From a virus, in IMG/VR virus record IMGVR_UViG_3300028766_000025, positions 1 through 30,959 of that record: DNA of 30,959 bases; one strand, given 5' to 3'. The notes beneath the pieces were generated by a model. That model worked only from the letters and a program-made list of their open reading frames with translations, was not told the DNA's origin and ran no database searches. Of the stretch, positions 13,381 to 19,592 are shown in pieces. Every line of letters begins with the position of its first letter. The stretch's first letter is position 1. The translations under genes and the position numbers were made by a program.

Positions 13381-13629
13381 ATGGCAAAACTACCAAGCGA
13401 ATCTGATGCTGGATCCATGAAGGGATATAACCCGAATCTTGGACTGCCAAAAAATCAGGTTCCCAATTCCGGCTACACGCCGAAGACAGGACCGGCCGCA
13501 CCGAAGATGAAACCCGGTGCGTCTCCGATGAAGATCAATCCGCCCGGCCGCATGCGCCCAACGCCTATGCAGAAGCCGGCTCGACGTCGATCGCCTCGTC
13601 CGCGATTGAATAAAAAAATGATCGCATAA
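13381..13629 (+). CDS. Small basic Pro/Met-rich protein 1
   Basis: 82 residues, with no expected globular fold: Lys/Arg/Pro/Met-rich, ending 'MQKPARRRSPRPRLNKKMIA'. It contains MKPGASPMKINPPG (13507-13548), nearly the motif in the portal tail. TAGAAT (13366-13371) lies 9 nt before the ATG. It may be a DNA-condensing or internal head peptide that docks where the portal tail docks; that is speculation. It is the first of a run of three or four such genes. Confidence 0.6.
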   Translation: MAKLPSESDAGSMKGYNPNLGLPKNQVPNSGYTPKTGPAAPKMKPGASPMKINPPGRMRPTPMQKPARRRSPRPRLNKKMIA

Positions 13630-13633
13630 GATC

Positions 13634-13888
13634 ATGGCAAAACACACACCGAAAGGATCCAAAGGACAGACCGGAAAGCAGCTCACGAAAGTGCCGCATG
13701 CTCCCGGAACGCCCGGCGGAACAGAAGTGCGATCTGGGAAGTATCCTGCGAAGGGTGCGCCCAGACGCAGGCTTGCAATGGTCAGCTTGAGAGCTGCGCC
13801 AGTGGATGCCCAGCAGAAGGGCAGCAAAAACATGAAGGCCGCAAAATCGGCGTTCAATCGGATGAATAAAAAAGGTCGGAAATCCTAA
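13634..13888 (+). CDS. Small basic protein 2, 84 aa
   Basis: Lys/Gly/Pro-rich throughout ('MAKHTPKGSKGQTGKQLTK'), ending 'AAKSAFNRMNKKGRKS'. That ending resembles the start of the next protein ('SKQAKRAFNKMTGNGRTK'), suggesting that the run arose by duplication. No SD; it starts 4 nt after the previous stop. The composition suggests nucleic-acid binding; no family is recognised. Confidence 0.55.
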   Translation: MAKHTPKGSKGQTGKQLTKVPHAPGTPGGTEVRSGKYPAKGAPRRRLAMVSLRAAPVDAQQKGSKNMKAAKSAFNRMNKKGRKS

Positions 13889-13901
13889 CACCATCAAAAC
13901 C

Positions 13902-14204
13902 ATGGAAACAGCAGGATCAAAACAGGCAAAGAGAGCATTCAACAAGATGACCGGCAATGGACGCACGAAGCCGGCAGGTGCGATCACCAAGGGGAAGACG
14001 TACCAAGCAGCCTCGAAGCTTACCGGTCACAAGGCGCCGGGCATCACGAAAGGATCTGGCAATCGGAAGGCCGCGCAAGCGACACGATCTGGTCGCCAAG
14101 GTGCTATGCCGGGAGTTCCCGCATCAACCACGACCGGAGGCGGCCGTAAGATGCATTCGCAAGGACCGAAAGGTGCAGTGAAGCGCAAAGTCAATCGAAT
14201 ATAA
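13902..14204 (+). CDS. Small basic protein 3, 100 aa
   Basis: Starts 'METAGSKQAKRAFNKMTGNG', sharing the A-F-N-[KR]-M motif with the end of the previous protein. The rest is Lys/Arg/Gly/Thr-rich ('KGSGNRKAAQATRSGRQGAM', 'GPKGAVKRKVNRI'), with no hydrophobic core. It fits a disordered, polycationic protein. Its position between portal and scaffold suggests packaging into, or help in assembling, the head. Confidence 0.55.
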   Translation: METAGSKQAKRAFNKMTGNGRTKPAGAITKGKTYQAASKLTGHKAPGITKGSGNRKAAQATRSGRQGAMPGVPASTTTGGGRKMHSQGPKGAVKRKVNRI

Positions 14205-14228
14205 ACGGCAGGTCTGGCTCTCTGTACC

Positions 14229-14351
14229 ATGGGCGGAATAAAACCGGCCAAGGCGCTCATGGCACAGGGAGTCATCCCTGTGAGTCGAGGATCTCTTAAA
14301 ACCTCCGTCGATCTTCGAACGTCGACGCTAAATCGAGTAACCATCTCTTAA
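14229..14351 (+). CDS. Possible 40-residue protein before the scaffold
   Basis: ATG at 14229 to TAA at 14349-14351, 1 nt before the scaffold ATG. It begins 'MGGIKPAKALMAQGVIPVSR'. The start context (accATG) is the same as for several genes here. A perfect 8-bp hairpin, CACAGGGA/TCCCTGTG with loop GTCA (14263-14282), lies inside it, so the stretch may be regulatory RNA instead of, or as well as, coding. Confidence 0.35.
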   Translation: MGGIKPAKALMAQGVIPVSRGSLKTSVDLRTSTLNRVTIS

Positions 14352-14352
14352 A

Positions 14353-14934
14353 ATGGAGAACGAAAAAACCCCGAATGCCAACGGTAACAATGGCAGTGAG
14401 CCAAGCCTCGAAGATCTCATCAAACAAAATAACGAGGCCACCGACTTGGAAACGGTGAAAAAGCTGAATACGCAAATTTTCGCACGTCTCAAAAAGACGG
14501 AAGAAAAACCGAAGGACGATAAGGGTAACGAGCAGGTTCCGCAGAATGGTGACCACAAAGTCACGCCTCCGGCATCCAACTCGGAGGAAGCGCCAATCAC
14601 TACGATGGAGCTGATCACCCTGCAAGGTGACGGCTATTCCAACGCAGAGATCATCAATATCGCCAAACTGGCGAAGGAGATGAAACTGACGCCCGCAGCG
14701 CTGATGGCTAACCCCATCCTCAAAGCCGGCATCGAGGCGCAAAGAAAGCAGACCCGCGGTCGGGACGGTACACCCCCCCCGAGCAGTCGCGTTGGTTCGA
14801 TCTTGTCTAACGACGAGATTCCGGGCTACAGCGATGCGAAGACCCCTGCCGATCGGCAGAAAGCGGTCATCGATAATGCTCGATCTGTCTTCGAGAAGCG
14901 TGTTCAGGGAAAACAAGGGGGTAGCGAAGAATAA
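14353..14934 (+). CDS. Scaffold / capsid assembly protein (putative)
   Basis: 193 residues, acidic and helical, with low-complexity starts and ends ('MENEKTPNANGNNGSEPSLE', 'EKRVQGKQGGSEE') and a central helical region ('EIINIAKLAKEMKLTPAALM'). It lies directly upstream of the major capsid protein. Position, size, charge and expected disorder match scaffold proteins, which template procapsid assembly and are then removed. There is no sequence motif to prove it. A run of eight C's (14773-14780) is read in frame. Confidence 0.65.
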   Translation: MENEKTPNANGNNGSEPSLEDLIKQNNEATDLETVKKLNTQIFARLKKTEEKPKDDKGNEQVPQNGDHKVTPPASNSEEAPITTMELITLQGDGYSNAEIINIAKLAKEMKLTPAALMANPILKAGIEAQRKQTRGRDGTPPPSSRVGSILSNDEIPGYSDAKTPADRQKAVIDNARSVFEKRVQGKQGGSEE

Positions 14935-14954
14935 CCCATCTTTAACAACTTAAA

Positions 14955-15893
14955 ATGGCTAGTTTTTCCAGTCAGTTTACAGCAGCCAACCTCGCAGCTT
15001 CCATCCCGGAAATTTGGACCCCGATCGTACTCGAACAGATGTTCGCGTCGACCGTCGCATCCAACTTCTTCCTCGATTTGAGCGAGTACGCGACTGAAGG
15101 CGGCTCGACGTTCGACATTGCGAACCTCTACACCAACACGTTCTCGGTGCAGACGCAGTCGACGCAGGGCGCCCAGGTCACACTCGCGGATCCGGCACAG
15201 GTGAAGGTGCAGCTCGCGATCAACACGCACAACTACGTTGCCGCCCTCGCAGGCGACAAGGATATTGCCCAGCTCCAAAAGAGCTTCAATTTCAACGTAG
15301 AGTACGCGAATCAGATGAGAAAGACGACTATGAACGCCCTCGAGGTCTCCCTCTTTGGCCTCTGGTCCTCGCTCTCGACGAACTTGATCACGAACAGCGC
15401 CGCAGCCTTCACGGATCAGGAAGCCCGCCAGGCGATCGCCAACATCGAAGCCCAAAACCTCGACGACACGGAGTTCGGGAACCTCGCGTTCTTCCTCCAT
15501 CCGAACGTGTTTTGGAACCAGGCGGCGGCGATCACCAAGTATTACCAGGCCTATTCGTTGAATAGCCGGGACAATAGCTCCGTTGTGGAATCAGGCACGA
15601 TCAATGGCAAACCCCATTCGAACGGCCTCCGCGGCGAGATCTATAACATCCCGATCTATGTCTCGACGAACGTCGTGGATAACTTGGGAGGCTACCGTAA
15701 CCTGTTGGCCCACAAAAACGCATTCGGCTTCGGCATTCAGACCCCAGGTGGTTCGAAAGTCCGCGTTCAGAGCGAGTATCTCCTTGAGAACCTCGGCCTC
15801 TTGATCGTGACTGACATCATCTTCGGTACGATCGTCGTCCGCGATCCGTTCGGTGTGGTCATTACAGTTTCCGATACCGCCACGGTCTCCTAG
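14955..15893 (+). CDS. Major capsid protein, HK97 fold
   Basis: 312 residues. It starts 'SSQFTAANLAASIPEIWTPI' and 'VLEQMFASTVASNFFLDLSE', and continues with E-loop and P-domain-like strands, a long helix ('DKDIAQLQKSFNFNVEYANQ'), A-domain segments ('NLAFFLHPNVFWNQAAAITK', 'IYNIPIYVSTNVV') and a C-terminal 'RDPFGVVITVSD'. The pattern 'IYNIPIYVSTN' followed by 'HKNAFGFGIQ' is typical of phage capsid proteins of about this size. Location after the scaffold supports it. Like GroEL-dependent capsids it may need the GroES-like protein encoded 0.9 kb downstream. Confidence 0.88.
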   Translation: MASFSSQFTAANLAASIPEIWTPIVLEQMFASTVASNFFLDLSEYATEGGSTFDIANLYTNTFSVQTQSTQGAQVTLADPAQVKVQLAINTHNYVAALAGDKDIAQLQKSFNFNVEYANQMRKTTMNALEVSLFGLWSSLSTNLITNSAAAFTDQEARQAIANIEAQNLDDTEFGNLAFFLHPNVFWNQAAAITKYYQAYSLNSRDNSSVVESGTINGKPHSNGLRGEIYNIPIYVSTNVVDNLGGYRNLLAHKNAFGFGIQTPGGSKVRVQSEYLLENLGLLIVTDIIFGTIVVRDPFGVVITVSDTATVS

Positions 15894-15914
15894 TGAGTCG
15901 TGACCCTATCTCTT

Positions 15915-15977
15915 GTGCGCCCTGCCACAGCAGTTTGTGGTGGTGGGGCGAGAGTTGCGCACACAAACTCTCTCGCC
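15915..15977 (+). promoter_or_regulatory. Structured intergenic RNA after the capsid gene
   Basis: Two hairpins: GCCC(15919-15922)...CCACA (15925-15929), loop GCAGTT, TGTGG (15936-15940)...GGGC (15946-15949); and GGCGAGAG (15947-15954) with CTCTCGCC (15970-15977). GTGCGC (15915-15920) is complementary to GCGCAC (15957-15962) in the second loop, allowing a pseudoknot or a switch. It may shield the 3' end of abundant capsid mRNA or act as a processing site. No U-tract follows. Confidence 0.5.
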
Positions 15978-16002
15978 TCGCATGCACAGGAAAAACTAGC
16001 CA

Positions 16003-16011
16003 TGGTACACT
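16003..16011 (+). promoter_or_regulatory. Extended -10-like element before the post-capsid gene
   Basis: TGGTACACT (TGn plus TACACT, two mismatches to TATAAT) ends 7 nt before the ATG at 16019. This is the same -10-to-ATG spacing seen at 7269, 20458 and 27184, and would again give an almost leaderless transcript. No convincing -35 is visible. Confidence 0.35.
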
Positions 16012-16018
16012 TAAAACA

Positions 16019-16441
16019 ATGAAATTCCAAAAGCTATATTGGTTCCGAAAGCCGGACGGCAACATCGTCCAGTTCACGGAAAAAGACGCATGGCAGCCCT
16101 ATGCGCAATACGAACCTCGCTGGAAGCTCATGGGAGTATCCAATGGGCAGATCTATCGGGAGATGACGAAGGTGCCGCGCAATGCGCTCGCCGTATTGAT
16201 GGCGCAGCGGACCCAGCTCATCAACGCCAAACAGACGATCCCGGCGAAGCTCGAGCGCGACATCGAAAAGGCAAACTTGGTGTTCAATAAGGCCAATAAC
16301 GATGCCCAGCGAGCCGAATACACGGCAGCAAAAGGTCACTTTGAACGGCCGCCCCGCAACACGAAAGTGTACATGGGCGATCCGGAGCTGATCGAGGAGA
16401 TGCGCAACGGCGGCATCCGCTCGAAACTCTCCGTCGACTAG
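16019..16441 (+). CDS. Putative head-associated protein, 140 aa
   Basis: Start at ATG 16019: an in-frame GTG at 15893 would give a 42-residue Cys-rich extension translated from the structured intergenic region, which is unlikely. The protein starts 'MKFQKLYWFRKPDGNIVQFT' and has 'AQYEPRWKLMGVSNGQIYRE', then a charged helical region. No firm family; it sits between capsid and the GroES gene, so a virion or assembly role is plausible. Confidence 0.6.
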   Translation: MKFQKLYWFRKPDGNIVQFTEKDAWQPYAQYEPRWKLMGVSNGQIYREMTKVPRNALAVLMAQRTQLINAKQTIPAKLERDIEKANLVFNKANNDAQRAEYTAAKGHFERPPRNTKVYMGDPELIEEMRNGGIRSKLSVD

Positions 16442-16442
16442 C

Positions 16443-16844
16443 ATGAAGGAGATGACGACAATGCCGAATATCGGCGGAGGTCTCGACCGCAAGGTCCGGG
16501 ATCGGCTGATCTGCATCAACAACGAATGCTGGGACGTCGTATCGAAGAAGATCCGCACCGGCCTCACGAAAGACACGACGGACTACTCGACGATCAACAC
16601 GGCCATGGAGCTTCTTGAATCGCGCAGCACTCCCGAAGACAAAAAAGCGGTGTTGCGTCAGCTCATCGTGGGCGGGAAAATGACCCCGCAGAAAGCGTCC
16701 GAGGTCAATGAGCTATTCGAGCGCGAACTGTCGCTCTGCATGGATACCAAGATCCAAATAGCGATCAGAAAAGGACTCTTGCCGGCGCCGAGCAAGAACG
16801 ATCCGATGATGGCACGAATGAACCGGCGCATACCGAAAAAATGA
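16443..16844 (+). CDS. Hypothetical helical protein, 133 aa
   Basis: ATG at 16443 follows the previous TAG by 1 nt. A second ATG at 16461 has AAGGAG (16446-16451) 9 nt upstream, one of the very few good SD sequences in the window, so the true start may be 16461. The protein is helical ('LTKDTTDYSTINTAMELLES', 'TPEDKKAVLRQLIVGGKMTP') with a basic end ('MMARMNRRIPKK'). No family is recognised. Its stop overlaps the GroES start. Confidence 0.55.
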   Translation: MKEMTTMPNIGGGLDRKVRDRLICINNECWDVVSKKIRTGLTKDTTDYSTINTAMELLESRSTPEDKKAVLRQLIVGGKMTPQKASEVNELFERELSLCMDTKIQIAIRKGLLPAPSKNDPMMARMNRRIPKK

Positions 16845-17116
16845 CGATCAAACCATTGCGCAACAACCTATTCGTCGAACCTCTTGCGGTCGAAAACAAG
16901 AGCAAGTCCGGGATCATCATCACCGGCGCGGACGAACCGAGCGGCACGAAAGGAACGGTGAAGTATGCCGGGCCTCTCTGCATTGCCGTGAGTGTTGGCG
17001 ACGTGGTATATTATAAAAAATATGCACCCGAGGAGATCGAGCTTGAAGGCGTGACATACGGCGTGATCTCCGAAGATGATGTAATGGCAATCATTCCACA
17101 AAATCATGAAGGATAA
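16841..17116 (+). CDS. groES: GroES/Cpn10 co-chaperonin
   Basis: 91 residues, close to the usual 95. It begins 'IKPLRNNLFVEPL' (family: IkPL.drVlVkp), then the mobile loop 'KSKSGIIITGADEPSG' with hydrophobic Ile25-Ile27 that would dock on GroEL, 'GTVKYAGP', 'VSVGDVVYYKKYAPEEIELE' and 'YGVISEDDVMAII'. All the beta-barrel landmarks are present. It would cap the host GroEL ring and probably helps fold the capsid or another virion protein, like T4 gp31, though this one is a sequence-typical GroES. No GroEL partner is in the window. It is coupled to the previous gene by ATGA and overlaps the next by 11 nt. Confidence 0.93.
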   Translation: MTIKPLRNNLFVEPLAVENKSKSGIIITGADEPSGTKGTVKYAGPLCIAVSVGDVVYYKKYAPEEIELEGVTYGVISEDDVMAIIPQNHEG

Positions 17117-17507
17117 AAATAATTTCTACGTGAAGAATCCCCACGGCACAGTGGTCGTGGTGGGAGAGAGCGAACTCGTGGGCATCAAGCGGAATATCGA
17201 AGCCGGCCTGAACTTCGAGATCCTCGGCCCGGTGGCCGCGCAGGAAGGCGAATCCGGAGTGGGAGTCGAACTACCGGAAAATCAAGACAAGAACCCACTC
17301 GAATGCCTAACATGCGGCCACGTGGCGGAAAGCCCGGAATCGCTGACGGAACATCTGATGGAGCATCTCCCCGAGTCCGAAAGGTCCTCTACATCGGCAA
17401 CTTCTTCGCCGACTACCTCACCGAAACCCACCTCTCGAAAAGCCTCGAAGAACTCGGCATCGAAGTCGTCAGGATCAGCGAAAAAAACTGTAGCGAAAAA
17501 GCGATAA
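17106..17507 (+). CDS. C2H2 zinc-finger protein with basic Ser/Thr/Lys tail
   Basis: 133 residues. The N terminus is beta-rich ('NFYVKNPHGTVVVVGESELV'). Then 'CLTCGHVAESPESLTEHLME' plus His87 forms Cys67-x2-Cys70-x12-His83-x3-His87, the spacing of a classical C2H2 finger, rare in phage. Residues 92-133 are Ser/Thr/Lys-rich ('SRKASKNSASKSSGSAKKTV'). The last 205 nt overlap the start of the glycosyltransferase gene in another frame. Both readings look natural, so the tail is probably real, but a frameshift joining the two proteins cannot be excluded. Confidence 0.6.
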   Translation: MKDKNNFYVKNPHGTVVVVGESELVGIKRNIEAGLNFEILGPVAAQEGESGVGVELPENQDKNPLECLTCGHVAESPESLTEHLMEHLPESERSSTSATSSPTTSPKPTSRKASKNSASKSSGSAKKTVAKKR

Positions 17508-18316
17508 GAGATGCTGCTGTCGGATGCGATACGGTCTTCTACCAGCGAACATTCGGCATGCCGTTCGACTTTACCAAGCTGGGCATCCGATCAGTTTCTT
17601 ACACTCTTGACCTCTATCTCGGGCTTAACCGTGCCATGGGAATGGCAAATAATCCATTTTGGCGGGCAGACTACGTATTTACTGTCGACGGAGGCCACGA
17701 TGATATCTTCGAAGCTCGTGGGATCAGGCATCACTATCTTCCTGCAGCGGTATACGGGGCTGAATGTGGAATGGGTACCGCCAAAGAGGAATACGCATGT
17801 GATGTGGCGTTTGTCGGAACCTATCACTACCTGAAGGAATGGCCGTACCGGCGCAAGCTGGTGGACTTCCTCAAGAAGACCTATGGCGACCGCTTCAAAC
17901 TGTTCGGCGACGTGATTGGCAACGAGGATCCGGGCCACAAGATCATGGTGTTCGGAAAAGACCTGAATGACGTCTACGCATCGGCAAAGGTGGTGGTCTG
18001 CGACAGCCTGAACAGCCGCGAGTACTGGAGCAACCGGGTGTACGAAACGATCGGGCGCGGCGGGTTCGCCATCCATCCGAAAGTGGTAGGACTCGAGAAA
18101 GAGTTCGAATATGGCAAGCATCTCGTGCCATACGATTACGGAGACTTCGAAGGGCTGAAGCGCAAGATCGATTACTATCTCGCGCACCCGACGGAGCGAG
18201 AACGGATCCGCGCGGCAGGCATGGAGTACGTCTCGAAGCACAAGACCTTCGTGAACCGGGCAGAGCAGATCCTCAAGGTCATCGCGGGCAAAAAAATTGA
18301 TCCATACAAAACATGA
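17303..18316 (+). CDS. CgeB-like glycosyltransferase
   Basis: 337 residues as drawn. The catalytic part begins at 'VRKVLYIGNFFADYLTETHL' (residue ~25), a Rossmann-type start. Later, 'CDVAFVGTYHYLKEWPYRRK', 'SNRVYETIGRGGFAIHPKVV' and 'IRAAGMEYVSKHKTFVNRAE' match the CgeB/Glyco_trans_1_2 type (sNRvyE.iG.GGf). It should move a nucleotide sugar onto an acceptor. Starts available are ATG 17303 and 17312, both inside the zinc-finger gene. The first 24 residues are unusual (Gly/Pro/Arg-rich) because they share DNA with the finger. Stop couples to FkbM-1 by ATGA. Confidence 0.85.
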   Translation: MPNMRPRGGKPGIADGTSDGASPRVRKVLYIGNFFADYLTETHLSKSLEELGIEVVRISEKNCSEKAIRDAAVGCDTVFYQRTFGMPFDFTKLGIRSVSYTLDLYLGLNRAMGMANNPFWRADYVFTVDGGHDDIFEARGIRHHYLPAAVYGAECGMGTAKEEYACDVAFVGTYHYLKEWPYRRKLVDFLKKTYGDRFKLFGDVIGNEDPGHKIMVFGKDLNDVYASAKVVVCDSLNSREYWSNRVYETIGRGGFAIHPKVVGLEKEFEYGKHLVPYDYGDFEGLKRKIDYYLAHPTERERIRAAGMEYVSKHKTFVNRAEQILKVIAGKKIDPYKT

Positions 18317-18936
18317 TCCTCGATATCCAAGACGACAAAGAGCAAGGCATCTATGACGAGATATGGGTGGATAAAGTCTACGGCGAACAGCCGGAGCCGG
18401 GCCAGATTGTCCTCGATATCGGGGCAAACATCGGCTACTTCACGCTCTATGCCCTCCAGGCGAGCGCGAAAGTGTACGCATTCGAACCCGAGCCGCACAA
18501 CTACGACCGGCTGGTGGCGCAGGTCAAAGCCAATGACTTCATATTCGCAAGCGGTTCGGCATTCAAGATGGCCGTAGCGGGAGATGAGGGCGGCCGCACT
18601 CTCTACCTCAACCCGGTGAATATCGGAGGCCATAGGATCGTGGGAGATATTGGCGCCGGCAAGATCAAGGTGGCAAGCATCACCCTCGACGAGATCTGTA
18701 AGGACCTGGACCGCATCGATATGATCAAGATGGACTGCGAAGGCGCAGAGCATGAGATATTCGAAGCCGCCTCACCCGAGACGATGGCGAAAATCCAAAA
18801 GATCGTGATGGAGTTCCACCCGGTGAAGCCGCTCGAGGGATTCCTCGATATCCTGCGGCCATATTTTGATATTCAGCTGAAGCAAAACAAGTGGGACTCG
18901 TCGCTCCCTTACATCTGGGCAACCAAAAAGCAATGA
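18313..18936 (+). CDS. FkbM-family methyltransferase 1
   Basis: 207 residues. SAM-binding motif I is 'IVLDIGANIGYFTLYAL' (32-48); motif II has the acidic residue Glu58 in 'YAFEPEPHNYDRL'; the family block 'ASITLDEI...IDMIKMDCEGAEHEIFEAA' lies at ~116-152. FkbM enzymes mostly O-methylate sugars or small molecules. Placed between two glycosyltransferases, it probably methylates a virion or host-surface glycan. It has a paralog immediately downstream, joined by ATGA. Confidence 0.92.
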   Translation: MILDIQDDKEQGIYDEIWVDKVYGEQPEPGQIVLDIGANIGYFTLYALQASAKVYAFEPEPHNYDRLVAQVKANDFIFASGSAFKMAVAGDEGGRTLYLNPVNIGGHRIVGDIGAGKIKVASITLDEICKDLDRIDMIKMDCEGAEHEIFEAASPETMAKIQKIVMEFHPVKPLEGFLDILRPYFDIQLKQNKWDSSLPYIWATKKQ

Positions 18937-19592
18937 AAGAAAAATATCGACATGACGCATTCGATCTGAAGTGGCTCGTTCGAAACTCGACCGACGAGGC
19001 GATCATCCAAGAGGTGTGCGCACAGAAGGTCTATGGCGACACGATCAAGCCGGGCGACAAGGTGATCGACATCGGGGCGCAACTCGGGAGCTTTACGGTG
19101 TTCGCGGCATCAAAAGGGGCTTCTGTGAGGTCTTTTGAGCCGGATCCCGACAACTACGCCACTATGCTCGAAAACATCGCCCTGAACGATTTCCAGGCCA
19201 CTGTGACCCCCTATAACGACGCCGTCTGGTCAAACCATGGCGAAATTACCCTCTATGACAGCTGTTCGGAGAATTTGGGCGCCCATTCGGCCATATTCGC
19301 CCGCGACGCAAACGCATCCGTGAAGGTCCCGGCGATCACGCTCGACGAGGCGATGGAAGGCTGGGACGAGGTGGACTTCCTGAAGATGGACTGCGAAGGT
19401 AGCGAGTTCGAGATCATGAAAAGCGATCGCGTGAAAGACATCAAAGCATTTTCGATGGAAGTGCATGGCTTCGTCACGAACATCGAGGACTATATGAAAT
19501 TCCGGGACCGGCTTGCGCAGTGGTTCGATCTGCGCGAAGGGGTATGGCATGAGGTTATCTTCTACCTCCATGGAACGCGCAAAAACCAATAA
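18933..19592 (+). CDS. FkbM-family methyltransferase 2
   Basis: 219 residues from ATG 18933, which overlaps the previous TGA; an in-frame ATG at 18891 lies inside the previous gene. Motif I is 'VIDIGAQLGSFTVFAASKG', motif II 'SFEPDPDNYATMLENIALND', and the family block 'VDFLKMDCEGSEFEIM'. It is clearly paralogous to the preceding enzyme but divergent, so the two probably methylate different hydroxyls or different sugars. The last 23 nt overlap the second glycosyltransferase. Confidence 0.92.
   Translation: MKEKYRHDAFDLKWLVRNSTDEAIIQEVCAQKVYGDTIKPGDKVIDIGAQLGSFTVFAASKGASVRSFEPDPDNYATMLENIALNDFQATVTPYNDAVWSNHGEITLYDSCSENLGAHSAIFARDANASVKVPAITLDEAMEGWDEVDFLKMDCEGSEFEIMKSDRVKDIKAFSMEVHGFVTNIEDYMKFRDRLAQWFDLREGVWHEVIFYLHGTRKNQ

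Noticed and set aside
14773-14780. Run of eight C's in the scaffold gene as a second phase-variable site
   Set aside because: The same frame is coherent on both sides (GTPPPSSRVGSILSNDE), so there is no sign of slippage.
15893-16018. N-terminal extension of the post-capsid protein from GTG 15893
   Set aside because: It would translate a strongly structured intergenic region; the conserved-looking protein starts at ATG 16019 behind a -10-like element.
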